Positions 46,191-59,036 are shown, numbered from the stretch's first letter. The stretch is 64,000 nt of DNA from Trileptium ribeirensis (GCA_030248225.1 JASANE010029465.1:1-64000); one strand, 5' to 3'. Notes: generated from the sequence alone by a model not told the origin. Numbers and translations are program-made.

Positions 46191-47700
46191 ACACACAGAT
46201 GAATGCTATTCAGTATACATAAAGAAGCATACAAATGCACTGCCTAAAAGTAGAAATCGCGACTCGAGAGTGCACTGTGTCACCTGTTCGACGAAACTAT
46301 ATAAATATACTGACGTCATTTTAGAGTATAATTCTTGAGATGAATTTTGCGAAACAAGGTTTTATCTCAATGAAGCAGTGGCTTCATAAATCGCGTTTAA
46401 TAGCACTTAATACATATACAGTACTCGCCAAATATGAGTGCTGTTCGTTCGATAAATCCTAAATTTTGTTCGAATCGCGTTTGAAATATTGGCGCATTTA
46501 TTTTCAAATTTTTTCGACAACTGTTCGAAGTTTGTTCGAGAATGAACAAATATTATGTTCGATGTTCGAAAGGTAAAACAAAAAGGTTCTGTATATACAT
46601 CAGAAAGCAGGCAAACACATAAAGAGCAGTTGATATATCTCGGCGCATATACAATGGACATTTCATCCTTAATACTAGAACGCGAAAGCGATCACAATAA
46701 TAGTATTGAATATATCTAACTGCGACACGGGTCGTTTTAGTACGAAGCACATACATTAAAAATGGCGATACTCATATTAGTATCGGGCGAAAAATAACGA
46801 TATGAAGCCATCGTGGTCACTATAGAATACTATGAGGTTAAATTATAATACTGGATAGCTACATAATTGTAATTATTGATGACCTTCGATGATATTATGA
46901 ACCCTATGCGCATAAATATTTTTCATGAACATCATGTGTAGGACAATATATTGCACTTTGACCCTTTTTAACAATGTTTGAGTCAACTTGAGGCAAACTA
47001 ACCATCCTATTTTGTTACGACCGGCATGAAATCGCAATTCTTTGTTGAGGAAAAATATTCAATTTCATTTATTTTTCGCTATCCAAAATTGGCAAAACTA
47101 AATCTAAGTGCTGAAAATGCTTTATGCTAGAACAGAATTACCAGAAATTCGGTACTTCAGTGTTCGCCAATAAATTTGTTCCTACCCGAACTTCCGGATA
47201 AATCTGATGATCACGTCGTCATGAAACTTTACTCGTGCATGGCATGCCCATAAAACAAAATATTAAATTAACAGAATATACTTCTTTAGTTACAAAATTA
47301 TACCTCAATTTGTGCCAAAATGGCGCTTAGCACATTTGTATTCTCAGCTATTCAATTTTATTACAAACTGGTGCAAGTGGATTGTATAAAAACACTTTTT
47401 ATCGTTAACAACGTACCAATAACTCCGGTCAGCACGTGGTTTATGTTCAACACTTTTAGTCAATGAACATGCACAAGTAAAAACAAATTTAATCATATTG
47501 ACAATACTAATTTTGCTGCTAAATCGTAGCAAAATATATTGCCGAAATAATAACACCAACGGCGACTAAATTCAATAAAATTGTATATAATGAACGATAC
47601 CATGTGTAAGGAACAGTGTTATACGTACAGCCACGTATTACATATTCATACGTTTGTAATCTTATAGTCATGTTTTCGATATAGCTACATGATTGTAACG
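46191..47700. other. No gene recognised
   Basis: AT-rich. 46435-46580 is dense in TTCGA/TCGAA words, a possible decayed fold-back repeat. ORFs up to 84 codons lack motifs. Confidence 0.4.
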
Positions 47701-47702
47701 TA

Positions 47703-47849
47703 CAGTCACGGACAAAAATAAGTGCATAAAAACGAACATAACAAGATTAGTTAGAGCTTAGGTGCAGTCATAACTAAATAAAATATTCGGTTACAAACAT
47801 AGCAACGTTCGGCTTGCGGTTACGTTCGTATGCTTTTTGTTTATGACTG
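47703..47849. mobile_element. TA-flanked MITE (mariner/pogo type), 147 bp
   Basis: Inverted ends cagtcacggacaaaaa and the complement cagtcataaacaaaaa, with similarity extending to cgaac, flanked by TA on both sides (47701-47702, 47850-47851). Related in its ends to the element at 48550. Confidence 0.7.
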
Positions 47850-48549
47850 TATTACATACTACATTCTAGTAAAATCAATTAAAATCCATATTTTCAGAAA
47901 CTCAACTTCAATCGAACTCAGCTCAACTGAAATGGTTTTGAAGCAACGATGTCTACGGAACAAAATCGTTCATAATTTGCGGCAAAAAATTATCGTACCA
48001 CTTCGGACCTGCATAACCGTCGTGAGAATGCCACCGGCTCATTCGACCAATATCACGATGGCGGGAGTGGAAATACAAATCGAAAGTCGAAGGCTCGTTC
48101 CACTGACTTTCCGTCGTGAAGTAAATCGGTTCACCGTACCTAGCAAAATCAATATAAGCTGCTGAATATAGACAATATACAGTAAACTTTATAGCATCCT
48201 TCGTAAAGGCGGCGAAACAACTTTACCCCTACCAGTGACGCGCAAGAATATCCAGGGATGATTAAATATCCGGATATTATCTGCAACATCTGGATATCTT
48301 GACATTGCATCCAATAACTCGTTGAAAATTTTACTAAGTGAAGCCACAAACAATTGAATAAACAATAGCGCGCACACTGTTTAGAGATAAATATGTTTTC
48401 TTATAACGTTGTGAGAAAATTATTTTGCCGTCGGATCGACATGTTGGTGGTGCAGGCTAATTTTTTTGCGTATGTTTGCCTTAGGCCAATGAGATAAATG
48501 CGGTTCAGTTAATCGTTTAGGTCTAACGGTTAGCTACAAACTCAAAATA

Positions 48550-48830
48550 CAGTTACGAACAGAATTAAGTGCTCAAAAATCGATCGAAGTTTTGTTCGAT
48601 TTCGATCGTTTGCGTGTAAACGAAAATCGATCGTTAAAACGAAATTCGATTAATTTAACGAATTTCGATTGCGTCAAATTAAAAATTTAATAGAACAATA
48701 ATTTCGATTGTGTTGAAATAAAAAATATTTTAATAAAAAATGTTTTTTGCGTTTAAACGAAGATCGACCGATTCCGTTTTCGTTCGATTTCGTCTGCGTT
48801 CGATTTTACACTTAATTCTGATTGTAACTG
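48550..48830. mobile_element. TA-flanked MITE (mariner/pogo type), 281 bp
   Basis: 22-bp inverted ends cagttacgaacagaattaag / cagttacaatcagaattaag flanked by TA (48548-48549, 48831-48832). The interior is full of tcgatcg and ttcgatt words and is itself partly palindromic. Its ends resemble those of the 147-bp element at 47703, so both probably belong to one family. Confidence 0.8.
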
Positions 48831-49249
48831 TACTTCTAATTTCGAAACTGCATAATATCCCTTATTTTCTCGTTTACCGTAAACAAATTTAAAATATTAC
48901 TTGCAGCGCTAAAAATCTATCAACGAACAGATTTACTCTAGTAATCCGCTTTTTGAATTTTTTGCTAAATTTTTAATCTGTATAGCCAAAAACACTTGAG
49001 TTGACATCAATTTCGCATTTTCAAAACTTCGATCTTATGCATTATAGTTTTCAATTGACTTTTAGACTATCTACATTTCTTAACTTTCTTGGTTTGCAGC
49101 TTGTTGAAACGGAGCAAGCGAAGTTTCCACTGAGGGCCCTATGGGGGAAGTCGTGGAAATTTCTGCCTCTCGGTGTCCACTCTCAGCGTGGATGCTATCT
49201 GGTCCGGTTCCATCTTTCGGTTCAAAATGCTAAAAAGCTGGATTTTAGG

Positions 49250-49860
49250 GGTTCTTTGCCAAAACTGGCACGGGTTGACACAACACCGCATGAATTACAC
49301 AAATTTCTACGCTTATGCTTACATTTTTGGTATTGTAAAAATACCGACTATTTCTTATTATTTGAAGCACAATCCACTTTTTCGAAACGAAGTATTCAAA
49401 ATACCATGTCAATAAACTTGCGGTGTTTTCATTTTGCGAGTAACGACGAAAATCACAATGTCGATCGTTCATGGAGAATTCAGCCCATCGTTGACCATTT
49501 TGTTGCCAAAAGTCAAGTAATGTATTATCCATCGAGGGAACTTTCACTCGATCAATTCATGGTCCTTTGGCGCGACAGGCTGTACTTTCGTCAATATATA
49601 TAACAGGTAAACGTCATAAGTACGGAATCAAACTTTACAAGCTCACTACACCTTGGGTTTTCTCTGGAACACGAAGATCTTGGTACAACTGATCCGACTG
49701 CAAGTAGTGTCCACACAAGTTCGGTGGTCAAACAGCTGATGAAATGGCTGTGGGATGAAGGTCACCGCCTCTTTATGGACAATTTCTATAATTCAGTGGA
49801 ATTGACGAAATGTGGGTGTATGTGTTTCGCAGCCCATTTGTCGAGACAAAGGCGTCAGTG
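49250..49860 (+). pseudogene. Decayed piggyBac-like transposase
   Basis: Blocks typical of the piggyBac (DDE_Tnp_1_7) family in order: FGIVKIPTISYYLKHNPLF (49330-49390), then in another frame RIQPIVDHF and LSLDQFMVLWRDRLYFRQYI (to 49600), then KRHKYGIKLYKL and finally LFMDNFYNSVELT (about 49770). The two first catalytic Asp positions (in LSLDQ and MDNFY) are retained. At least two frameshifts and in-frame stops separate the blocks and the C-terminal third is missing. Transposase of a cut-and-paste element inserting at TTAA; not functional. Confidence 0.8.
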
Positions 49861-49979
49861 ACCGGAATTCGCTCACCGTGACCAATAATTTTGTACGAGA
49901 CCAATGCCTAGTCGCTTTTTAGAGTTGGTGAACTCGATTTCTACAATAGTCTCCTCTTTGTTTGCTTAGAGGGCATCAA

Positions 49980-50900
49980 TAATGGTCTATGTATTGGTTT
50001 TTCGGTATTACGAGGGACAAGATGGTATAGTTATATTAAGCCCAGCAAGAATATTCCATACCGTTTCAGTGGTTTATTCCATACCTTTTGAACGCCAACA
50101 GCTGTAACCCCACCGTTGGTGTCGAAAAACTCGTTTTAAGGGTACTTTTCTTTATTTATCCATTCGGGTACTACTTCCTCAGCTCAAATCTGGCCACAAT
50201 GGCTTCACATAGAGAAACCGAGACAACAGAGAATCAGGTTTTCGGGATTTCCAAATTGCCGGTATCGAATTTTTTGAGGTACCACACTCTGGACCGCTGC
50301 GGGCCCGAATATGATTTGTAGACCCTTTGCCACAAATGGTGATTTTTGCAAATTTCGGCATCATGATGCGTGTACCACCGTACAACTAGTATCTATCAGC
50401 TTATCAAGCATAAATGGTCGTTCCATTCACAATCCAACTTAGCTATTATGCCTTTTCATATGATTTCAATGGTTTTACGGTCAAGGAACACGCTGTTTAA
50501 CATGTAGGGAGTTTTCATTTTTTGGTTGGTTGTATGGCATCAAGAGAATCTATATACAAGTTTTTCGGTACACTGAATAAGACGGTTTGATTATCCCAGT
50601 ACGAATATTTCATACATTTTCACATGTTCTGCATTGGGTTTGTGGTCAATGAACTGATTGCCAGAATATAGCCTTAGCTTGTCTTTAGGATCTTGATTAT
50701 ATATTGCGCAAAGGATATATAATGAAGAATGTTCAATGTATAGAATTGCGCTGGAAACGATGGCTTGGTTATCTAGAGACTAGCACGAAAACTTCGTGCA
50801 TTTTCAGTTGATTTCAATGGTTTTTGGGGCGACCAGGTTTTAGTTATTTCAATGGGTTCATGGTTACAAAGGTTTTAGTGTAGTATATACATCAAACGCA
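49980..50900 (+). repeat. Degenerate tandem array of about 170-bp units
   Basis: Anchors such as tttcatatgatttcaatggt, ttttcacatgttctgcattg and ttttcagttgatttcaatgg recur every 165 to 185 bp, each followed by a gg(t)-tttggttat type word. The same family is found in reverse orientation at 59625-60155. It begins just after the piggyBac-like remnant. Confidence 0.6.
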
Positions 50901-52010
50901 AAGCCTGTTACAAGGTGATTTTACAAAATTACCTCTTGATAAAACCACGCTCGCTTCGTTTCAACCTCGCTTGAGAGTTACAAGTAGTTTCCAGTGAAGT
51001 CGTTTATGCAACACATAGAAAAAGTCGTGAAAATGCATTGTATATAATTATATGGTTTCACTGATGCGTATCTATGCAACTACTAGTGTACGTAAAAATT
51101 TATTCTTCCAGCAATAATTTAAAACCAAACATTTCAACCACAAAATAAGCTGGTCTAAACTTAATATCCAGGAACAATAATAATTATTCCATCATAGTAA
51201 TTCTTCGTTATCTTGTGAAAATGGCTATGCATACAATCCCTTCTCAACTATAACCGGGTTGTCAGTACAGCGAGAGCCCAATTAAAGAAACTGGCCCACG
51301 CCCTCCAGGATATGGTGCGACGCCCCTCGTATTAAATTGTCTGGTTATATATCTGTTGGTATAGATCATAATAACAATAATAATATAAATCAAATATATT
51401 ATTATTGATCATTGCTCGTGAAAGCCGTCCGTTAGTTTAAAATATAATCTAAAATATTCTCTATTGAAGATTTTTACCTATACTTGCACCGGCACAGGAT
51501 CATTATGCTATAATAACTTTCTTAAAATTTACTTCAAAATAGCAAATTTTGTACCCAAACATTTTCCTTGTTACACTCTTGCTGGTTCCCTGAAATTCAC
51601 TGTCCCATGTGCTGCAGAGAGCGGCTCATAATTGCGGATCCCCTGCTCTGTTCAGAGAGCCTAACAAAAATCCAACACACAAACAGTAAAAATATTTAAA
51701 TAGCGAGCACTGAGTAAAATATTTTGCTGCTTACTCAAACTGTTAAAACATAATTGCCTGGTAACAACACTTCCTATAATAAAACTATTGATTTGACTTA
51801 TTATGGCACTTAGTGTTTCAAAATTTATCAACTCGGTTTTTAAAACTTACCTCTAAAACTACTCTAACTACGAAAACTTGCCTCTATTTTACTACACATT
51901 AAAAAGAACAAAAAATTGTGTATATAATATGCAAATTTAGTAAGTTAATGTAAAAACATAGGTAACTTTCGTTTTTATAAATGCGAAGCTTGTGTTTAAC
52001 ACAGCAAGCC
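50901..52010. other. No gene recognised
   Basis: AT-rich flank between the tandem array and the minus-strand terminal exon. Part of it (51780-52010) would be the 3'UTR of that exon's gene. No clear AATAAA was seen on the minus strand there. Confidence 0.4.
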
Positions 52011-52013
52011 ATC

Positions 52014-52125
52014 CTATGCCAATGAATACATCACATAAACAGACCATGTGCCAGTTTTCCATCCAGGAACATCTTTCATGACTTCATCTTCTTGCTGCTT
52101 GCAATACCGGATCCACTTCAAACGT
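52014..52125 (-). CDS. Terminal exon resembling NDUFA13/GRIM-19 (complex I subunit)
   Basis: On the minus strand, acceptor cgacatttttcttatag is followed by 112 nt reading RLKWIRYCKQQEDEVMKDVP, GWKTGTW and a stop (52016-52014). The EExxMKDVPGWxxGxW pattern is the conserved C-terminal signature of NDUFA13, a membrane-arm accessory subunit of mitochondrial complex I. The exon starts in phase 2. The upstream exons with the N-terminal proline-rich segment and the transmembrane helix were not found in the window, so this may be an incomplete gene, a gene with a large intron, or a fragment. The last residues (VYVMYSLA) differ from the usual ending. Confidence 0.45.
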
Positions 52126-52338
52126 CTATAAGAAAAATGTCGATATATCAATATACACCGGTCCATTCGTTAAATAATACTTAGATAACCATAAACTTAC
52201 TGCTCAAAAGTAAAGCTATATTTCATACAAATTATGGTTCCGCAGTTTGTGTGTAGTAAAGCGTTGAAGGGGTGTTGAGACTGTTTGGTTAATAGATTCT
52301 AACAATAATAATTTGTGTACTGCTTAAAGCCTACTTAC

Positions 52339-52396
52339 GGAATGAACGTTTTCGAACTAAGATTTGTGAAACGGGTTGACGCAGCAAATGCTTCAT
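52339..52396 (-). CDS. Possible first exon encoding a mitochondrial-type leader
   Basis: Minus-strand ATG at 52396 opens MKHLLRQPVSQILVRKRSF, basic and hydrophobic without acidic residues, as in matrix-targeting leaders, and runs into a good donor (ttcc|gtaagt, phase 1). It lies 213 bp upstream of the NDUFA13-like exon, but that exon needs phase 2 and NDUFA13 normally has no cleaved leader. It therefore belongs to something else, needs an intermediate exon, or is chance. Confidence 0.2.
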
Positions 52397-52999
52397 TATG
52401 ATATAAATAAATATATGAACTAGAGTTATAGTTTTGACAAAAACGTAATGACATTATCCTTAATAACTAGATGAAATTACGTAGTACAACGCGTCAACGT
52501 GCTTGCGCGTATTTGACATGACTAAAAACGTCTCACTATTTGGATAAATGCAGCAACTTTTGACCATTTTTTCTTCAACGTAATTTACGACAGCTTTAAC
52601 CAAGACAACATAACGAAGTATGGCATGGTTCGCATTATTTACCAAAGAATTTTATGGTATCCCCAAACGTAATTTTCTTGCTTTGCCCACGAACTACAGA
52701 CAAAATGATATGAACATTGAGTCAATGTGCTCCGTACTTGCTGTATGGCATGGAATAATTCGGTATAATCGCATTAGAATCTAAAATTGCAACTCGTGAC
52801 TTTTGGCATCTATGCGACTACGTGTGTACAGCATATATTTCTAATGTTAATCCGTATTCCCAAAAACAATATTTCTTATCGTGTTCAGAGGGATTACATC
52901 TCCCAATTTAAACTCAGCTTACTGTGACTGTTAAAAAAATGATACCTTTAATATTTTGCCGCTAAATTTTAAATAAATAAGTTCCCTGACATAAAGTTA

Positions 53000-54608
53000 T
53001 TACAGAAGTCTACATCTATAAAAGTGAATTTTAATTGTAAGATATCGTGCTCGAAATAGTGAGAAAGGCGGTAAAATATGTCGCGTATTATATATCAAAA
53101 TAAAAGAAACAACGGGTTTGTACCATTTAATGGCAACCAGCAAATTCCGAAGACTGGGAAAATTCTTATCCATATCTTTCGACATTCTGATTTAGTAATT
53201 TCAACTTATCTGAAAGTCATCACCCCGAATGTCAAATTAACTTTCATGACTTCGTTAATCATCATTAACCTACAGGCGGTCTCGTTCCGCGACCAGAAAC
53301 GGTTGTATTGCCATTTGTTGCTCGTATATTTCGAAATCGTTACGACTGAAACAACCAATATACAAACAAAATTTCTATACGCACTCCGTACACCAGAGAG
53401 ACACAACTTTCACTATCACAGAACTTTTCATCTAACAGAATGCCCAGTACCCAGCCGTTATTATAAATATTATTTTGAATACCATCGTTTGGTGCGAAAT
53501 AGGTGACTGTTGGTTTGTTCATTTCAATTTTTATAAACAGAGGCAGAACATACGAGTTATCCTTTGGGTGGTAGAAACACACTTCAGCGAATGGCAAACC
53601 CACGCTTCATGACGTCAATCATGGTCGAGTGATCTAAGACAGCTGCTGGATCGTCAACTGAGTGAAAATAAAATGTTGAGAAATTGAAAAAAGTTTTTAC
53701 TAATATGAGAATGTATAAATTTAGAATCACGGAACAATACAACAAATACAATCTCATTGTTGTGCATTGACTCATGTATGTGTCTGTGAAGCATAATTAT
53801 CAATATAAAGCCCAGGCTAGTTGCGTGCTTTCCGTCACGACTTTTGGTGCCAAGACAACCTGACTGAAAGACTTTAAAAAATATTAACACCAACAGAAAC
53901 AGCACTGCCACAAGATATTTTATTATGTTAGAATATGAGGAACTTGTCGAGGCCGGGTGTTGTGTGAATTTTGAGTGGATTCTACCACATGAATAGCCAC
54001 TGGAACACATCACATACAGTTAGAATAGAGCTTCTCTCACTCTACCAAAAGAGCATAAGAAGAAGCATATGTTTCAATGGTTATGAAGATACAGCCCGGT
54101 ATGTGTATTTTAAATCTCATGGGCCCATTTATATTTAATCCAATGACATAGGGTACCGCTACAATACCCATCATACCAACGATACAAAGTTTCTATCGCT
54201 CTAAAATGAGCACAAAAAGCCCCACATTTTTTCGTTGCTTGTGGAGATACGACTGGGTCTCGTAGGCTGTTTTAAAACATCTTTGGCCCTTAATCCCAGA
54301 TCTGAATGTTAAACACTGTGCAAAACCTTTAGATTCAAAGATCCGCAACTGTTCTACAAAATGTTTACCCGTTGTCGAGACACAGAAAAAAACTTATTTG
54401 TCCGGACCCCACCACACTAAAAGTAATAATTCTTAGTTAACGCCCATAATTCAATTACCTTCGCAAGCAGAATCAAAAAAGTCCGATAATCAGTATGTTC
54501 ATAAAAGCCACCGTTACGATCTTGATACACTAAAATGTGTTGTGAACTGGACCTAAGTATACAGTCTATGCAATTACTGTTAAATTCTAGAGATTGCTTT
54601 GGTTGCAT
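53000..54608 (-). other. Coding-like minus-strand segments, gene or pseudogene not identified
   Basis: Several open segments with coding-like composition follow each other on the minus strand: 54608-54459 (MQPKQSLEF..., ending at a donor gcgaag|gtaatt), 53657-53584 (after acceptor cactcag, DDPAAVLDHSTMIDVMKRGF), 53600-53360 (FAEVCFYHPKDNSYVLP ... VSLVYGVRIEI) and 53365-53290 (RNDFEIYEQQMAIQPFLVAE). Adjacent segments overlap or are separated by shifts rather than normal introns. One shift could be a 22-nt intron (gtttgta...tgtttcag). I do not recognise the family; a decayed gene is the simplest reading. Confidence 0.25.
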
Positions 54609-54609
54609 A

Positions 54610-55330
54610 GAATTGCCCGAACACCTTTAATAGCATTAATGATATATATACTAACAGAGCTATATATACAAGTCAACAACGGAGTCACTCAATTACTGTT
54701 TAAATTCAAACTCTGGCGGCACAACGTGTCATTGCTGCTCGAAATTATTACAAAACTAGTAAAAATGATCAAACGCACAAAGTAACTTTAAAACAGGTAG
54801 TTTTGCTACCACAAAACCACTTATAAGTTTCCGTACTATTGCGATCGCAGGCCCAAAATGTGCATTTTAATTTTTTGTATATCTATAACAATAAAAAAAT
54901 AGAAATCACGCCATACGGAATTCACTAATTCATTTCAAATATCTTAAACCCACAATACAAAGACCATCTGAACGTAATATCCTATTACCATAATCCAGTA
55001 CACCATGAGTGTATACATATTAGATTCCAGAGGAGTGTGAGCTGTAAACGGAGCAAGAAGAACCCGTTTTCAATCATAAGTCACTCTGTCAGTTTCTGGC
55101 TTCAATTATTTAAATCAGTAGCAGGAAAATCGAAATAATTAGAATACAAACGCTTTAATACTTAACTGCAAAAAATAGCGTTCAAATCCAACATAGAAGG
55201 GTAATTTTTATTTTATCTGCCAAATGCTTGAAGTAATAAACCTATATATAATAATAATTTTAATCCATTACAGATTACAATATGAAGCATATTTTTACTA
55301 AGAACTACGAAAATCGGTCAATCCAATTCC
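54610..55330. other. No gene recognised
   Basis: AT-rich spacer before the 1.1-kb terminal-inverted-repeat element. One 63-codon + ORF (54594-54785) has no motif. Confidence 0.4.
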
Positions 55331-55333
55331 GTT

Positions 55334-56446
55334 TATACATCAGGGAATAACTGGAATTCTGGGCCAGGCAAAGACCATGTTGCGGTTGCGGCAAAAGGCA
55401 AAACCATACCGGAACAGGAATTCTGGTTTAAAAATTTTGTTTAAAATTGTCCACATTTTTGCTTCATTTGTTCTAATCATACGTTATGTATAAAATGGTC
55501 AAGTTCCAATAAAGCCAAACAAAAGAAAAGACTAACTCAGTAAATTTCCCATTGAAACGTAAGACACAATTTCAGTAAGAATTTTACATGTTCATCCGGC
55601 AGGAGTTTGTTAACAAAACAAAACTAGGTCGATGCTTGTAGCAGCTTGCCCATTCAGAAATCTGCGGTATATATGTTAAAACTGAGACTGTCTAACTTGA
55701 TATACACAATAGAGTATAGATTATTGGAGTACTTAGCTGTAAGCTTGGCTAATATAAATTTCGTGAAGCAATAGCCAGTGTGCTCGAAAACTTTGTAATC
55801 AGTCTACATTGGAGTAGAGTATAGTAATAGATCTGCAAAGCAGCCAGAAACTGCATTCTTGGGGACGAACTGTACATACTGACACTATGCGAGCAGTATC
55901 ACAGCTTCTCTCATCTATAGCATTCTTATCAGAAAATCATTATCATCATCTAAATCTAGCCTGAACAATGTTTATGGCCAACGATTAGAAAATTATAGTA
56001 TACATTTTCATTTAGAACCATATATACCAACAATTTCATGTTTCCTACAAAATAACATGTAACGAACGTATTTCAAGTAGGATGCGATTGGAGACACAAC
56101 GAAATTGTCTAGTCTATGGTCCATGCGTTACAAGAGCAATTAGGTTGACGCAGTTTACGCCAGCATGTTAAGCGAAAAGCATGTTTCCTTTGGGAGTCCA
56201 AAAAACTGGTATCTTGATTGAGAAATAAATATTTTAGCTTCCTCAGCCTCTTCAAATTCCCAGAGGGGCGATAATGTCATCGCAATAGATTAAGTTCACC
56301 GTAAATTTTATTTTTAATACATTTTAAATATACAGTGCCTTCATTTCGTCCATCATCTGTTTTACTAAATATATAAGTTTCGAAGACCAGGTTCCGGTTA
56401 CGGATCCGATTTAAAAGGACGGTTTGGGTTATTCCCTGATATATAT
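55334..56446 (+). mobile_element. R5 terminal-inverted-repeat element, full copy
   Basis: About 1.1 kb with inverted ends tcagggaataac (55340) and gttattccctga (56428-56439), both next to TA-rich strings. The right end is rich in ggttccgg words. The whole body aligns by eye with 60945-62035 in the same orientation, and with 60160-60912 in reverse. No long ORF, so it is a non-autonomous DNA element. Confidence 0.75.
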
Positions 56447-57195
56447 ATATATAGATAGTATAGAGCACTAACAATACTTTCAATTCATTGGCTAAAATCA
56501 ATAACATTTAACCTATAAACGCCTTACTTAAGCCTTCGTTGCATAGCATAATAACACCACAAACCAAAGGAGCAGGAGACATAATATGCTGCAAACAACT
56601 TCCACGCTAAAATAACATATATATATATATAGTATATTTCCTAAAGGGGTTTATATAAGCATTGAAAAAAGTAAACATCGTTGCTGAAAAAGTGTAAAGA
56701 AGAATGTAAAAGAGAAGAGAAAAAATAGTAAAGAAGAGTGAAAGCAAATAAAGTGTAAAAGAGAAACAAGAATAAAGAGTAAAAGTGTAAAGAAGAGTGA
56801 AGAGCAAAAGTGTAGACACCTAATGCTCCATGTTTAGCAAACAAAGTATAATTCAATTTAGAGATTGATACTACTAGTAGGTGTTCTATCGTTGGCTGTA
56901 TTCACTCAGATTATGTTTTACTGAATGTTAATTTTTCAACAGGCGTTAATGTTTATTTCAGGATACGAATTGTTCACATTTACATTTGATAAAAGAACGA
57001 ACAATTTATTACAAAAATAATACAGAGTAATAGGAATGTACTGCAGTAACTTTTCAAACATAAAAATTCGCATATTATCCATCAATCTAAAACAAACTAG
57101 GGAACTGTGGCCAAGTTTTTTTAATCTGACAGTATCACTGTATATATATACAATTTAAGTATTTTGTTTTGCGCAACACATTTCGCGACATATCG
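56447..57195. repeat. AT microsatellites and a purine-rich tract
   Basis: (TA)n at 56439-56455 and 56618-56632. 56655-56815 is a purine-rich tract of irregular words (aagaagagtgaa, aaagtgtaaa). ORFs on the minus strand here are Phe/Leu/Tyr-rich translations of that tract and are not genes. Confidence 0.6.
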
Positions 57196-57199
57196 TGCC

Positions 57200-57570
57200 T
57201 GTCCACAGCTTTTCGAAAACTGGTAGGGACCGGAAATATTCTCGTTTTCGTGTATTTTGGATCTTATGGGCCCTTTGAGAATACCATTTTGACCTAACCT
57301 TGCGACGTAAATATCGACGGCGGCAACGTACGTAGTATGTGCAGGCATATATATCAAAACACCCATACAGCTTGAACGGTTGCGGAGGATTGTCGTTTTC
57401 GTGTATTTTGGGTCTCATGCGCCCTTTGAGAATACCATTTTGACCAAACACTGCAACGTAAATAACGACGGCGGCAACATACGTACTTTGTGTAGGTATA
57501 TATCAAAACATCCATACAGCTTGAACGGTTGCAGAGGATTGTCGTTTTCGTGTATTTTTGTTTCATGTGT
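57200..57570. repeat. Three-unit tandem repeat of about 150 bp
   Basis: tcgttttcgtgtatttt occurs at 57242, 57393 and 57542 (spacing 151 and 149), each followed by a gccctttgagaataccattt block in the first two. The length equals that of the satellite at 1-2685 but the sequence is unrelated. Confidence 0.8.
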
Positions 57571-58390
57571 TCATTAAAAACAGCTAGATATCGGAATAAA
57601 GATAAAGACACCTCAATCTAAATAAGGATATATCTGCATCACTTGTCGAAATACAATCTATAACGTTTTTTGTCGGAACTCATTTGAGCCGATGCGAGCC
57701 AATATGGCGCACATTTACGGCCCGAAGAAGCAGGGATCCGTTTTCGACTAAAGGGCTTAGATAGAGATATTAAGCGTTTAAGTGAGCTATCGCACGATCC
57801 AATCAGAAAAGTCGAAGTCGTGTAGTGTAATACGCTTGTTCCACTCACTACACTAAGAATTCAACTTGTAGTTCTAATATTTAACAAATATCCGCTGTGC
57901 ATAAAATACACTTTTACACATTTCTAAACTTTCAAAAAATTGATGTTTTTCAATAAAAAAGCTAAAACTGTTAGTGGGCTCAGAAAGGGTGCAAAAACGT
58001 TACTACTAAAGTTAAAGCCAACTCCGTAAACTAATTTTTTTGCTGAAATTAGTCAAAATTTTATTTTACCAGGGGGTCCTAACCGGTGCCACCCGGTTTT
58101 GTTACGATGACAACACACATCCGCAAAATACTAGAGAAGCCAGAATATAGATAGCCGTGTATATTCGTCCGTTTTGGGAATAAGAGCATTTTCGGGATTT
58201 TCGTGTACCAGGAGCTCATTGTAAAAATAAATTATACCTAATCCTAAAACCTAAATAACCATCGTAATAATGCGCAATCTACAGCTAGATAAAGCTTATC
58301 TTGCTCTGCAGAATAAGCACAAAATAGCCCATATATAATTACTATCTCGCAAGCGAAGTAAAACGGAAAGATTGTGGTTTCATTTTTAAG
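57571..58390. other. No gene recognised
   Basis: AT-rich spacer. A 69-codon minus ORF at 57639-57848 has a coding-like amino acid mix but no family that I can name. Confidence 0.4.
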
Positions 58391-58395
58391 TTATA

Positions 58396-58834
58396 GTCAG
58401 ACCGGGTAAAAAAACACTTACCAAGTTGGGGTAAAAAAACATCCCCCTGTAAATTTTAAAACACATAGATAATGAAGTGATTATTATCACCATATGTAGC
58501 CGTGATACTGGTCTATATAATACATAGAAAAGAGCAGTAAACTTTCCCAAATAAGCCCGCACGAGAGGGAAGTCTAACTGAACCAAAAAAAATGCGAAAA
58601 AAAGTTTATGACACAACGCATAAACTTTTGTTTCTCCGAAGTTCTGTTGGAGCCAGAAAGATGTGGTGGCTGTTACTTAGCTAGTAGACGTCCCGCTTCA
58701 TGATAGACTAGAACTCCTTCCTCTGTTGAGTCATAGCTGGCCAGTGGCGATGTGTTTTTTACCCCAAGTATTTCAACGGGCGCGGGTATTAAAAAACACT
58801 TTTTTTACCCTGCGTGTGTTTTTTTACCCTGAAC
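58396..58834. mobile_element. TA-flanked MITE with gggtaaaaaaacac ends
   Basis: The ends gtcagaccgggtaaaaaaac and (complement of right end) gttcagggtaaaaaaacac are inverted; inside, ggggtaaaaaaacat and its complement pair again. TA flanks both sides (58394-58395, 58835-58836). 439 bp, no ORF. A pogo-like transposase remnant lies 200 bp downstream, so a pogo-type element is likely, but the link is not proved. Confidence 0.65.
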
Positions 58835-59036
58835 TATTGTGAGGAGCAACATCACATAAAATACGTATATTAGCTAGTATCCGCATGTTATACTGTGACG
58901 TAATCGAGCTGAACATGAGCGCAGTAAGTAGTAATTACATATTCCTCTATATTTTTAGGAATTTCGATATACACAGGTACCTATATGCTGAGTTAACTAT
59001 GCAAATACTATCAAATATAACCTAGTATTGCAAAAT

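Noticed and set aside
57200..57570. Distant copy of the 151-bp satellite
   Set aside because: The period is similar but no sequence words are shared with 1-2685.
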